A stretch of 64,000 nt of DNA from Microbispora sp. H13382 (lineage in GTDB: Bacteria; Actinomycetota; Actinomycetes; Streptosporangiales; Streptosporangiaceae). The DNA is taken from contig NZ_JABBXA010000001.1 in NCBI RefSeq assembly GCF_014161445.1, forward strand, positions 558,001-622,000. Direction: 5' to 3'. Below the pieces are notes generated by a model. It was not told the origin of the DNA, did not search any database, and saw only the letters and a list, made by a program, of their open reading frames with translations. Positions 8,817 through 16,383 of this stretch are shown here, in pieces. Position numbers and translations under genes: made by a program. Within the stretch, counting starts at the first letter, position 1. The number at the start of each line of letters is the position of its first letter.

Positions 8817-9671
8817 TCAGGAGAGGTGTGCGCGGATCTCGCGGATGTGGGCCGGGGTGGTGCGGCAGCAGCCGCCCACGTAGCGGGCGCCGAGCGAGGC
8901 CCACCCGGCCGCCGCCCTGCCGAACTCGACGGGATCGGCGAGACCCAGCCAGTGCCGGTTCGCGGCGTCCCAGGTCTCGCCGGAGTTCGGATAGACGATC
9001 GACGCTCCGTGCTTGATCAACTCGGGCATGAACCGCGGCGCGGTGCAGTTCACGCCCACGGCGACCACCTGGGGGAGGTCCGCGAAGACCGCCGCGCACT
9101 CCTCGAACGGCGTTCCGTCGCTGACGTGCTCTCCGTCGCGGCAGGAGAATGTGACCCACGCCCGCACGGACGGCGTCTCGCGCAGGAGCCTCGCGAGCGC
9201 CCGCGCCTCGGCGCGTGAGGGGATCGTCTCGCACGCCAGCAGGTCGGCCCCGGCCTCGGCGAGGATTTCGAACCGTTCCCGGTGCCAGCCGGCCAGGCCG
9301 TCCTCGTCCAGGTCGTAGTCACCGGTGTACTCCGCGCCGTTGGCCAGGTAGGCGCCGTACGGTCCCACGCTCGCGGCGACGAGCCCGTGCCCGGCCTCGT
9401 CCCTTGCCTGTACGGCGAGCCGCACCGACAGCCGGATGAGATCGTGGGCCTCCCGCGGCGTGAGGCCATGCCGGACGAACCCGGGAACGCTCGCCTGGTA
9501 GCTCGCCGTGGTGGCGACGTCGGCTCCGGCCCGGAAGTAGTCGAGGTGCGCCTGACGGATGACGCCGGGATCGTCGGCGAGCAGCCGTGCCGACCACAGG
9601 TCGTCGGTCAGGTCACAGCCGAGTGCCTCCAGATGGGTGGCGAGACCGCCGTCAAGGACGATTGGGTTCAT
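8817..9671 (-). CDS. mmuM: Homocysteine S-methyltransferase
   Basis: This zinc enzyme makes methionine from homocysteine using S-methylmethionine (or S-adenosylmethionine) as methyl donor. The protein (284 aa) begins IVLDGGLATHLEALG, typical of the family. The zinc cysteines are in GVNCTAP and the C-terminal GGCCRTTP, so the metal site is intact. The frame extends four codons upstream to a GTG at 9683, but ATG 9671 gives the normal family N-terminus. It is a monocistronic gene convergent with the exporter. A gene for the S-methylmethionine permease is not adjacent. Confidence 0.9.
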   Translation of the reverse strand: MNPIVLDGGLATHLEALGCDLTDDLWSARLLADDPGVIRQAHLDYFRAGADVATTASYQASVPGFVRHGLTPREAHDLIRLSVRLAVQARDEAGHGLVAASVGPYGAYLANGAEYTGDYDLDEDGLAGWHRERFEILAEAGADLLACETIPSRAEARALARLLRETPSVRAWVTFSCRDGEHVSDGTPFEECAAVFADLPQVVAVGVNCTAPRFMPELIKHGASIVYPNSGETWDAANRHWLGLADPVEFGRAAAGWASLGARYVGGCCRTTPAHIREIRAHLS

Positions 9672-9967
9672 ATCGGGCAACACTACGTGCTGGTGCAGGC
9701 CACCGCCTGCCCGAGCCAGGCCGACGACGCCGGTTCCTGGTGCTCGCGATCCGCTGCGCCGGCTCTCGACTCCGAACCGCCCCGTCCGCCAGAGGCGGGC
9801 GGCACTGTCCGAGGTGGCGGATCGGGGTGCGGAGCGGCGCCCCGTCTTCCGGCGAGCCGCCAGTCGCCGACGGCCCGCCGCCCGCCCGCCGTCTCGCCGC
9901 CCCCCGGTCGGCGGCGAGGCCGCGACGGGTGAGGAACCGATCGGCGACCCTCGTGCGTTGGTGGCAC

Positions 9968-10126
9968 ATGAGGCTGAAAGGGCTCATTAATCGGTTGCTG
10001 CGCCGCCGGTCTCCCGTCCCCGCAGGTGGACGCGACGATCGGCCCGACACGGGAGGGGTGAGGGAGCCGCGGCGTCCCGCGCCCACCCCGCCGTCCGACG
10101 TCATTCGCCTACCCGAACCTTCCTGA
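9968..10126 (+). CDS. Possible small basic protein (52 aa)
   Basis: The ORF begins MRLKGLINRLLRRR, an amphipathic basic helix, then runs into a Pro/Arg-rich tail ending VIRLPEPS. It starts with ATG in an otherwise unassigned gap and ends 32 bp before a terminator-like hairpin (10158-10195), which is the main argument for it. I see no strong ribosome-binding site and do not recognise a family. It may be a real small protein or chance; the call is weak. Confidence 0.25.
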   Translation: MRLKGLINRLLRRRSPVPAGGRDDRPDTGGVREPRRPAPTPPSDVIRLPEPS

Positions 10127-10157
10127 GGGCTTCGCCCACAGCGGAACCCGAACCGAT

Positions 10158-10195
10158 GCGGCCGGGGCCGGCTTCCCCGCCGGTGTCCCGGCCGC
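10158..10195. terminator. GC-rich hairpin in the gap after the VWA gene
   Basis: The arms GCGGCCGGG (10158-10166) and CCCGGCCGC (10187-10195) are perfect inverted repeats around a 20-nt loop that also contains GCCGG/CCGGC. It lies just downstream of the minus-strand VWA gene and could terminate either direction. No T-run follows, which is usual for actinomycetes. Confidence 0.5.
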
Positions 10196-10236
10196 GCTGG
10201 TTTCTACCCGCCAGGGTCACTCCGCCCGGCGCCGTC

Positions 10237-12912
10237 TCACGATCGCTTCCAGAAGGGACGCCTGCCTTCCTTCGCGCCGGAAGCGGAGCCGGGAGGCGCG
10301 GAGCCCAGAGGCGTGGAGCCCGGGGATGCGGAGCCCGGAGGCGTGGACCCGGTGCCGGCGGTCAGAGCGGTAAGCAGGTCGGCCGCCCGCCGCCAGAGGT
10401 CGCTGAGGGAGACCTCGGCCCACTCGGCCCTTTCCAGATCGTCGGCGAGCGCCGCGAGATCCGCGTGACCGCCCGCCATCTGGACGACGACGCGCAGCCG
10501 GCTGGCGAGATCCGCTAGATAGCGCCGCCGTTCCCGCTCGGGCAGCGACTCCGCCTGGCGCAGTTTCGCGAGCTCCTCCGACAGCAGGGGCCGGATCCCC
10601 TCGAAGTCCGTGACCGGTGCCGTTCCCTCGCCGGGATGCGGAAGGAACCCGCCGGGGGAGAACCCGCGCGAGCCGCCGACGGAGAACCCGCGCGGCGCCC
10701 GTCGCGGCGGTGCGGGTGCGGCGGCGTAAGGCGGGGCGGGAGGCGCGCCGGGCGGCGGGGCCGCTGCGACGGGCTGGTCCGCCGCCGAGCCGGGGGCGGT
10801 CTCCGGTCCGGCCGTGAAGGCGGCCATCCTCGCCATCATCGGCGCGCCCGCGACCATCATCGGCATCGCGGTCGGCATCTCCCAGCCGCTCGGCGGTTCG
10901 ACCGGCTGGATCACGCGATGCTCCGGGCCGCCCTCGCCGGTGACGCGGATGCCGACGGCCACGAAGGCGGTGAAGCGGCACAGCACGCCGAAACGCAGCG
11001 AGGTGTCGACGATCCGCTGTTCGAGGGAGTGGTCACCCGTGGCGTACCGGTCTTCCAGGTCTCGCAGATGCGCCCGCGCCCACACGGCCCGGGCAGCAGG
11101 GTCGTGGGCGGGGCGGCCCTCGATCCGCTCCTCCCAGGGGCGGCCGTCGGCAGTGCGGCCGTGCACGGTGAGGGCTCCGGTGGGCCGCCGTCCCCGGTAA
11201 CGCCCGCTCACCACCAGAGGGACGCCCGGGTAGAGGGAACCGGCATGCGTGACGGTGTCCGCCACGAGATCCATGCCTTCCGCCCGCACCGTGACGTCCG
11301 TCACCAGCGGCGAGCCGATGCGGCGGTGGATGTGCTCCATCGCCGCGTCGAGCCGGTCCTCCGACTCGACCAGTTCGCACCGGCCAGAACCGAGCAGGGC
11401 CAGCCGCCCGAGGAATCCCGCGTTCACCGCCCGGTCGATGCCCACGGTGTGCACCCGGATGCCGTGAAGCCTGGCGCCGACGCGTTCGAGGATCTCGTCC
11501 TCGTTGCCCACCTGGCCGTCGGTCACCAGGACGAGCACCCGATCGTGTGCCTGCCCGCCGGCCCGACCGGCTTCGCCGGGCCGCTCGTCCTCGTGGAACC
11601 GGCCGTGGTCGCCCGAGTCCGTGCCGGTGGCGTGCCCGGGAGCGGGCGCGTCGCGCCCGTCGAGCAGCCGCAGCGCCTCCTCCAGGGGCGCGAGCATCTC
11701 CGTGCCCCCACGGGCGTCGAGCCTGGACAGGTGCTCGACGGCGCGGTACCGGTTGCGGTCGCTCGCGTCCACCAGGCCGCCGGAGAAGGCGCGCTCCACC
11801 ACGGAGTCGAACGAGAGCACGGCGAACCGGTCGTGCCGGGTCAGCGTGTCGACGATCCGGGCCGCGGCGCGCCGCGCGGCCACCATCTTCCAGCCCGTCA
11901 TGCTGCCGGAGCGGTCGAGCAGCAGGACGACGTCCCGGGGCGCGCTCCGGGTGGCGTCCTGCGGCGGCAGCAGGGTCAGCACGAAGGTTCCCTCGGCGTC
12001 CACCGCGCCCGTCGCGGGTCCCCGTCCGCCGCCGGTCGTGCCGTCGCCGGCTGGACCGGCGTCCGTGGCGTTGCCCATGGCATCGTCCGTGGTGTTGCCC
12101 GAGGCGTTGTCCGGGACGAGCGCGAGCGACGAGGAGGCGTCGAACGCCAGGCGCAGGATGAAGTCGCGGTCGAGCCGCTCGCCGGGCCGCAGCCTGATCG
12201 TGTCGCCCTCCCGGTCGACCTCGTGGAGGCTGGAGCGGACCTCCCGCAGGCCGAGACCGGCGGGGTCGATCGTCGTCGTGAGCGAGAGCCGTACCGGATG
12301 GGGGAAGCCGGGAAGCAGGACGGGCGGCGTGATCCTGGAGGCGTCGGGCACGGCGCCGGTGTCGGGAGACACGCCGTCGCCGGCCGCGGACCCGGGCAGT
12401 GGAGCTCCGGGAATGTAGCGGGGCGCCACGACCAGCGGGAAGCGGAACTCGGCGGCGCCGTCCTCGAACGGGAGGGGCTGGCTCAACGTCAGACGGACGA
12501 CCACCCGCTCCCCGGGAACGATGTTGCCGACCCTGATCGTGAACACGTCGGGCCGGTCCTCCTCGGCGATCGCCGCACGCCTGCCCTCGGTGAGCGCGCG
12601 GTCGTAATCGGCCCGTGCCTGCCCGCGCTCCTTGAGCACGCCGTCGATCACCCGGTCGTCCGCCTCCATCCGGAAGGCGGTGACCGCGGCCCGCGGCGGC
12701 AGCGGAAAGACGTACGTCGCCTCCAGCGACACGTCGAAGGGGTTGCGGAAGGTCTGGACGACCTCGACGCCCGCCACCAGCCCGGTGACGTGGGCGGCGA
12801 CGTCCACGCTCTCCAGCGGAAGGTTGCCCTTCTCGGTCTCCAGCGCGCCGAACCCGGCGTCCGGCACGGGCCGGCATTCCTCCGGCAGCAGAGGTGTGAT
12901 GGGAACGGTCAT
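10237..12912 (-). CDS. VIT and von Willebrand factor A domain protein
   Basis: This large cytosolic protein (891 aa) has no signal peptide. A VIT (vault/inter-alpha-trypsin) domain covers about residues 10-145 (TFRNPFDVSLEATYVFPLPP, then ADYDRALTEGRRAAIAEE). After a low-complexity Gly/Thr/Ala linker at about 265-300 comes a VWA domain at about 325-510, whose MIDAS metal site is DRSGS (D333, S335, S337). The C-terminal third is Pro/Ala-rich, contains repeated MVAGAPMMARMAA-like sequence, and ends with pentapeptide repeats (PPGSA type). The family is known, but its bacterial function is not established; metal-dependent adhesion or scaffold roles are inferred. Its start is 4 bp after the MerR gene stop, so the two form an operon. 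Confidence 0.85.
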   Translation of the reverse strand: MTVPITPLLPEECRPVPDAGFGALETEKGNLPLESVDVAAHVTGLVAGVEVVQTFRNPFDVSLEATYVFPLPPRAAVTAFRMEADDRVIDGVLKERGQARADYDRALTEGRRAAIAEEDRPDVFTIRVGNIVPGERVVVRLTLSQPLPFEDGAAEFRFPLVVAPRYIPGAPLPGSAAGDGVSPDTGAVPDASRITPPVLLPGFPHPVRLSLTTTIDPAGLGLREVRSSLHEVDREGDTIRLRPGERLDRDFILRLAFDASSSLALVPDNASGNTTDDAMGNATDAGPAGDGTTGGGRGPATGAVDAEGTFVLTLLPPQDATRSAPRDVVLLLDRSGSMTGWKMVAARRAAARIVDTLTRHDRFAVLSFDSVVERAFSGGLVDASDRNRYRAVEHLSRLDARGGTEMLAPLEEALRLLDGRDAPAPGHATGTDSGDHGRFHEDERPGEAGRAGGQAHDRVLVLVTDGQVGNEDEILERVGARLHGIRVHTVGIDRAVNAGFLGRLALLGSGRCELVESEDRLDAAMEHIHRRIGSPLVTDVTVRAEGMDLVADTVTHAGSLYPGVPLVVSGRYRGRRPTGALTVHGRTADGRPWEERIEGRPAHDPAARAVWARAHLRDLEDRYATGDHSLEQRIVDTSLRFGVLCRFTAFVAVGIRVTGEGGPEHRVIQPVEPPSGWEMPTAMPMMVAGAPMMARMAAFTAGPETAPGSAADQPVAAAPPPGAPPAPPYAAAPAPPRRAPRGFSVGGSRGFSPGGFLPHPGEGTAPVTDFEGIRPLLSEELAKLRQAESLPERERRRYLADLASRLRVVVQMAGGHADLAALADDLERAEWAEVSLSDLWRRAADLLTALTAGTGSTPPGSASPGSTPLGSAPPGSASGAKEGRRPFWKRS
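10283..10357 (-). repeat. 15-bp minisatellite encoding xPGSx pentapeptides (5 units)
   Basis: Five consecutive 15-bp units of the type GCGGAGCCCGGAGGC run from 10283 to 10357 in the 3' end of the VWA gene. On the coding strand they give GTGST-PPGSA-SPGST-PLGSA-PPGSA. The units differ by one to four bases, so the array is moderately aged. Confidence 0.8.
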
Positions 12913-12916
12913 GACG

Positions 12917-13927
12917 TCATCCCTCCAGCGTGTCGGAAGCGTGTGGATCGAAGGCCGTGGTGTCGTCGGGGCCCTGGAACGGCCCGGCCAGGCCGAGCGT
13001 GGCGAGCGCCGTGAGCAGCGGCGCGGCGGCCCGGCGCAGCGCGGCCACCTCGTGTCCGTCCGGCGCCCGGTGAGCCGGGTCGAGCAGGACCGTCACCCCG
13101 GGTGCGAGCCTTACGCCGTGCACGACGTCCGGGACCACGATGTCCGGGACCACGATGTCCGGGACCACGATGTCCGGGACCACGGTGTCCGGGAGCGCGG
13201 TGTCCGGGAGCGCGGTGCCAAGGTGTGCGGTGCCGGGGTCCACGGTGTTAAGGCGCGGGGTGCCGGGGTCCACGGTGCCAAGGTGCGCGGCACCGGGGCT
13301 CATGGCGCCGGTGTGGGCAGTGCCGGTGTGGGCAGTGTCGGTGTGCGCGGTGCCGGAGTGATCGGAGGCCGCCGTGAAGGCGGACGAGTCCGGGCGTGCC
13401 CAGAAGCGGTCGCGCGCCGGGAGTCGTGCGACGTCCGGTGTCGCGGGGACGGTGCCAGGCTCCGGCCGCGTCCCGCACCAGCCGGGCGGTGGTGCCGGCG
13501 GTGGCGGAGAGGGCGGGACCAGCGGCCGGGGCGCCGGCCCGGACGGCGGCTCGGAAGACGGCTCGGAAGACGGCCCGGCGAGCCCGGCGACACGCTGGAG
13601 CATGGCGTCGGTCGCACCTGTCAGCTCCGCCTGGATGGCGGCGATGGACAGGCCGTCCGCCTGACGGCGCTTCACGGCCACGAGCTGGAGCAGGTGGCGG
13701 CGGCCGTAGAGAGCCACCCGGCCGCGTCTGCCCAGCGGAGGGTCGAGGAGCCCGATCGTCGTGTACCAGCGGATGAGCCGTTCGTTGGGCACCTCGCGGA
13801 CCCTGCCGTTGCCGCGCGGCTGCTCCGGACCGTCCGCGCGCGGCTCCTGGCCGTTGACGCGCGGCACGGCGCCGAGCATGGCCGCCGCCCGCTCCGCCAG
13901 CTCGCCGATCGTCCAGGTGTCGCTCAT
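12917..13927 (-). CDS. MerR-family regulator with long pentapeptide-repeat linker
   Basis: The N-terminus (TWTIGELAERAA, then RLIRWYTTIGLLDPP and RVALYGRRHLLQLVAVKRRQ) is a MerR winged-helix domain. It is unusual in that about 28 Gly/Pro/Arg-rich residues are inserted between the first helix and the recognition helix. A Pro-rich linker and a run of 16 pentapeptides (about residues 190-270; VVPDI, AHLGT, ALPDT types) follow, then a short helical domain (VRLAPGVTVLLDPAHR onward) that may be the effector or dimer part. No cysteine cluster for metals or thiols is obvious. It is cotranscribed with the VIT-VWA gene and probably regulates its own operon through the palindromes at 13938-13962. The start is 6 nt after a CATGGT -10-like box, so the mRNA is likely leaderless. 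Confidence 0.8.
   Translation of the reverse strand: MSDTWTIGELAERAAAMLGAVPRVNGQEPRADGPEQPRGNGRVREVPNERLIRWYTTIGLLDPPLGRRGRVALYGRRHLLQLVAVKRRQADGLSIAAIQAELTGATDAMLQRVAGLAGPSSEPSSEPPSGPAPRPLVPPSPPPPAPPPGWCGTRPEPGTVPATPDVARLPARDRFWARPDSSAFTAASDHSGTAHTDTAHTGTAHTGAMSPGAAHLGTVDPGTPRLNTVDPGTAHLGTALPDTALPDTVVPDIVVPDIVVPDIVVPDVVHGVRLAPGVTVLLDPAHRAPDGHEVAALRRAAAPLLTALATLGLAGPFQGPDDTTAFDPHASDTLEG
13121..13360 (-). repeat. 15-bp minisatellite of 16 units inside the MerR gene
   Basis: Sixteen consecutive 15-bp units fill 13121-13360 without interruption. Three of them (13136-13180, CACGATGTCCGGGAC) are identical and the outer ones have diverged. Because the unit is 5 codons long, the reading frame is kept and the array encodes pentapeptides in the MerR linker. 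The identical core implies recent duplication, and copy number may vary between strains. Confidence 0.9.
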
Positions 13928-13963
13928 GCCACCACCATGACACTGTCACAATGACACTGTCAA
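13928..13963 (-). promoter_or_regulatory. MerR-operon promoter with two TGACACTGTCA operators
   Basis: Two identical 11-bp palindromes TGACACTGTCA lie at 13938-13948 and 13952-13962, 14 bp apart. Read on the minus strand, a TTGACA -35 (13963-13958) and a CATGGT -10 (13939-13934) are separated by 18 bp, and the ATG follows the -10 by 6 nt. The palindromes fill the spacer. This matches the way MerR regulators bind promoters with over-long spacers, so autoregulation is likely. Confidence 0.65.
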
Positions 13964-14332
13964 CATCGACTCCGTCATCGCGGCGTCACGATTTCCGAAG
14001 TGTTCGCCCCGGTGAGGCATGCCGCTTCTCGCGCCGTTCACACGAGACGGGTCGACTGGGCGCCGAGACGTGGAGCCGCGCAACAAGACGCGGAACAACA
14101 AGACGCGGAACAACAGACGCGGCACAAGAAGACGCGGCACAAGAAGACGCGGCACAAGAAGACGCGGGACAAGAGGACACGGGACGGAAAGACCCGGTCG
14201 GACGCCGCCGGGTGGGTAAGGGGAGCGGAGCGGCCCCGTCCCCGGACCGGGCGACGGCCGCGCGGGAACCAACGAACGGCCCGCCGGGGGCGGACCGGCA
14301 CGACCAGGGGCAGGTCGAGGAGGCGGTCAGCG
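13964..14332 (+). other. Gap holding a non-coding minisatellite ahead of the PhoX-like gene
   Basis: The divergent gap between the MerR gene and the PhoX-like gene holds the 15-bp repeat array at 14087-14197. An open frame runs from 14000 into the PhoX-like gene, but its Lys/Arg/Thr content looks unlike protein and it is better read as non-coding. A ribosome-binding site GAGGAGG (about 14317-14323) precedes GTG 14333. No clear promoter was found. Confidence 0.5.
14087..14197 (+). repeat. 15-bp minisatellite, intergenic (about 7-8 units)
   Basis: Units of the type GACGCGGCACAAGAA repeat from 14087 to about 14197. Three identical units sit in the middle, one 14-bp unit lies near the left end, and diverged units flank them. 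The 14-bp unit breaks the triplet phase, which argues against selection for coding. The array lies between the MerR promoter and the PhoX-like gene and is A-rich compared with its surroundings. Confidence 0.85.
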
Positions 14333-15463
14333 GTGCAGGGGATTTCCGTCCGGTCGGCGGAGCTCTCGGTGCTTCCGGGAGCGGTGTGGCGCGCGGCGTT
14401 CGCCCGTGACGACGGGCGTGAGCCGCCCGGCCGATGCGAGCCGTACGCCCAGGGTGATCCGGGCGGCCCTTTTCCACCGGAGGTGCTTCGGGCCCTGCCG
14501 GCGGGCTTCACCGGCCGGATCGTGGCACGGTCGGGGGAGCGGACCGGGGGAGTCGTCTGGCACGCCGCCCCCGACGGCGGCGGATGCTTCCCGGACGGAG
14601 ACGGCTGGATATATGTGTCCAACTGCGCGCTGCCGCTGCTCGGCGGCGTGACGGCGCTGCGCTTCGCCCCGGACGGGACCCTGCGCGACGGCTACCGCGT
14701 CCTGTCCGGCGCCGACCGCAGCGGGGCCGGCGCCGCGACACCGTGGAACACGTGGGTGTCGGGCGAGCGGACGCCGTACGGACGGATCTTCGAATGCGAC
14801 CCGTACGGCTTGCGCGCTCCCATGCCCCGGCTCGCGATGGGCCTGTTCCTCCACGGCGGCGTGGCCTGCGACTCCGATCGGGGCGTCGTCTACCTCACGG
14901 AAGGCGAGCCGGACGGATGTCTGTACCGGTTCCGCCCGGACGACTGGGGCGACCTCACCACGGGGGTGCTCGAGGTGATGATCGGCGCGCCCGGCGAGGA
15001 GGCGGTGGCCTGGGAGCGGGTGCCGACCCCGGCCACGGCCCAGGTGCCTTTCGGCGAACATGTGCTCCTCGCTGGGCACACGCCAATACGCGAACAGGTG
15101 AAAGGAGTCAGGAGGTTCGCACGCGGCGGTGACTGCCACTACCGCGACGGCCTGCTGCGGTTCGTCACCGAGGGGGACGGCCGGGTGTGGGCGTACGACG
15201 CGGCTCGCGAGCGCCTGACGGTGGCGCACGACACCGCCGCCCGGCCGGGCGGCGGGAAAGACGGCGAGATCACCCTCGTCGCCGCGGATCGGGTGGTGCC
15301 GTTCCTGCGCGTCACGGGCGGCTGGACCGTCGCCGGCCCCGCCATGTCGCCGGCCGGCGACAGGCTCTACTTCTCCTGCCGTCCACCACACGATGCTCGG
15401 TCCGCCCCGGACTCCGTGACCGTCGAGGTCCGCGGGCCCTTCCAGGACCTCGTCCGCGCCTGA
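14333..15463 (+). CDS. PhoX-like (DUF839) phosphatase/propeller protein
   Basis: This 376-aa protein resembles the DUF839/PhoX family of calcium- and iron-dependent alkaline phosphatase-like proteins. Recognisable pieces are DGGGCFPDGDGWIYVSNCA, NTWVSGERTPYGRIFECDP, GGVACDSDRGVVYLTEGEPDG, then LYRFRPDDWGDL and the C-terminal GPAMSPAGDRLYFSCRP. There is no Tat or Sec signal at the chosen GTG start, unlike true PhoX enzymes, so a cytosolic location is implied. The start was chosen for its GAGGAGG site and because upstream codons are repeat-derived. It is divergent from the MerR/VIT-VWA operon, and I cannot say whether they work together. Confidence 0.72.
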   Translation: MQGISVRSAELSVLPGAVWRAAFARDDGREPPGRCEPYAQGDPGGPFPPEVLRALPAGFTGRIVARSGERTGGVVWHAAPDGGGCFPDGDGWIYVSNCALPLLGGVTALRFAPDGTLRDGYRVLSGADRSGAGAATPWNTWVSGERTPYGRIFECDPYGLRAPMPRLAMGLFLHGGVACDSDRGVVYLTEGEPDGCLYRFRPDDWGDLTTGVLEVMIGAPGEEAVAWERVPTPATAQVPFGEHVLLAGHTPIREQVKGVRRFARGGDCHYRDGLLRFVTEGDGRVWAYDAARERLTVAHDTAARPGGGKDGEITLVAADRVVPFLRVTGGWTVAGPAMSPAGDRLYFSCRPPHDARSAPDSVTVEVRGPFQDLVRA

Positions 15464-15480
15464 GCCGGCCACGGCCGGCT
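15462..15480. terminator. Short hairpin between convergent genes
   Basis: AGCCGGCC and GGCCGGCT pair immediately after the PhoX-like stop codon, with a very short loop, between convergent genes. It could act as a bidirectional terminator, but it is short. Confidence 0.3.
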
Positions 15481-15555
15481 AGGGGAGGCCGGTGTCGCGC
15501 CGAGGGCGGCGCCGCGCGGCGGTGCGATCTCCCGGTTGCCGGCGTTCGAGGGCTG

Positions 15556-16353
15556 TCAGTCGCAGGGGTCGTGCGGCACGGTGGCGGTGGCCCTCCTGCC
15601 GGCCGCGGCGACCGCCCTGAGCTGCGCCGCGGTGAGCGCGTAGCCGACGTCGGCCTTGTCCACGTCCACCGCGAAGACCATCCCCGCCACCCGATTTTCG
15701 CCGGCGATGAGCGGGGCGCCCGACATGCCGGGCGTGATGGCCGCACCATGGAAGCGGTGGACCTGCCGCGGCACTCGGACGCGGTTGTATATGTCGTACG
15801 ACTCGGCGGGCTGGTCCGGGCGCACCGTGGCGGGGAGCGCGGCCGGGACGGTCGCGCCCTTGCGGTAGCCGACGACCACGGCGGTGGTGATCGCGGCTTC
15901 CGTGAGCCGCAGCGGCCGGGTGGCCAGCCCGGATACCCGCAGGACGGCGGCGTCGACCTCCGGGTCGAAGGCCACCACCCGTGCGGCCAACCGCCGTCCG
16001 TCGTCGAGGACGACTTCCAGGTCGCGGTCCACCCCTGCCACGGTGTGCGCGTTGAGCAGGACCCTCTCGGGCGCGTAGACGAATCCGGTCGCTTCGAGCC
16101 GTTTCCTGCAGGAGGAGGCGTAACCCCGGACCCGCACCACGCTGTGCGCGGCCTCGGACACGGCCCCGGCCTCGGCGGTAGGGGCGGCGGGCAGTGCGAT
16201 CTCACGCGCGACCGCGCACCCCGCCGCGCTCCCTGCCACGAACACCGCCACGCACACCGCGAGGGCGACCGCTCCCGCGCTCTTCCGCGCCGCTCCCACG
16301 CTCTTCCGCGCCGCTCCCACGCTCCGCCGCACCGATCCCACCACGAAGATCAC
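15556..16353 (-). CDS. Secreted or lipid-anchored trypsin-like serine protease (MarP-like)
   Basis: This 265-aa protein has a basic N-terminus carrying three heptad repeats (GAARKSV), a hydrophobic core and a possible lipobox ending SAAGC (near residue 45), so it may be a lipoprotein. The protease part has the chymotrypsin-type triad: His in LNAHTVAG, Asp in DPEVDAAVLRV and Ser in TPGMSGAPLI. Two cysteines (SSCRKR and the C-terminal PCD) could form a disulfide as in the MarP periplasmic protease, whose catalytic domain it resembles. Unlike MarP it lacks the multi-span membrane region. A role in envelope stress is only inferred. The stop is 30 bp after the next upstream gene's end region. Confidence 0.8.
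   Translation of the reverse strand: MIFVVGSVRRSVGAARKSVGAARKSAGAVALAVCVAVFVAGSAAGCAVAREIALPAAPTAEAGAVSEAAHSVVRVRGYASSCRKRLEATGFVYAPERVLLNAHTVAGVDRDLEVVLDDGRRLAARVVAFDPEVDAAVLRVSGLATRPLRLTEAAITTAVVVGYRKGATVPAALPATVRPDQPAESYDIYNRVRVPRQVHRFHGAAITPGMSGAPLIAGENRVAGMVFAVDVDKADVGYALTAAQLRAVAAAGRRATATVPHDPCD
16270..16332 (-). repeat. 21-bp tandem repeat (3 units) in the protease signal region
   Basis: Three 21-bp units of the type CGCTCCCACGCTCTTCCGCGC run from 16270 to 16332. They encode seven-residue repeats (GAARKSV) in the basic part of the signal sequence, so they lengthen the positively charged n-region. Confidence 0.75.
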
Positions 16354-16383
16354 GGTAGGGGCCGCCCCGGACGGGCCCGGAAG

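Larger units (their letters stand above)
9672..10236. other. 565-bp gap with one possible small ORF and a terminator
   Basis: Between the methyltransferase start and the VWA gene stop there is no recognisable conserved gene. A possible 52-codon ORF is at 9968-10126, and a GC-rich hairpin lies at 10158-10195. The first 280 bp must hold the mmuM promoter on the minus strand, but no clear box stands out. Confidence 0.45.

Noticed and set aside
10636-13014. Plus-strand open frame of 792 codons antisense to the VIT-VWA gene
   Set aside because: Shadow of the VWA gene; its sequence is Arg/Gly/His-rich with no family features.
13121-14197. CRISPR array
   Set aside because: Units are 15 bp head to tail without spacers, so these are minisatellites.
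14000-14332. N-terminal extension of the PhoX-like protein
   Set aside because: The region is made from the 15-bp repeat array (Lys/Thr/Arg strings), and a good ribosome-binding site precedes GTG 14333.
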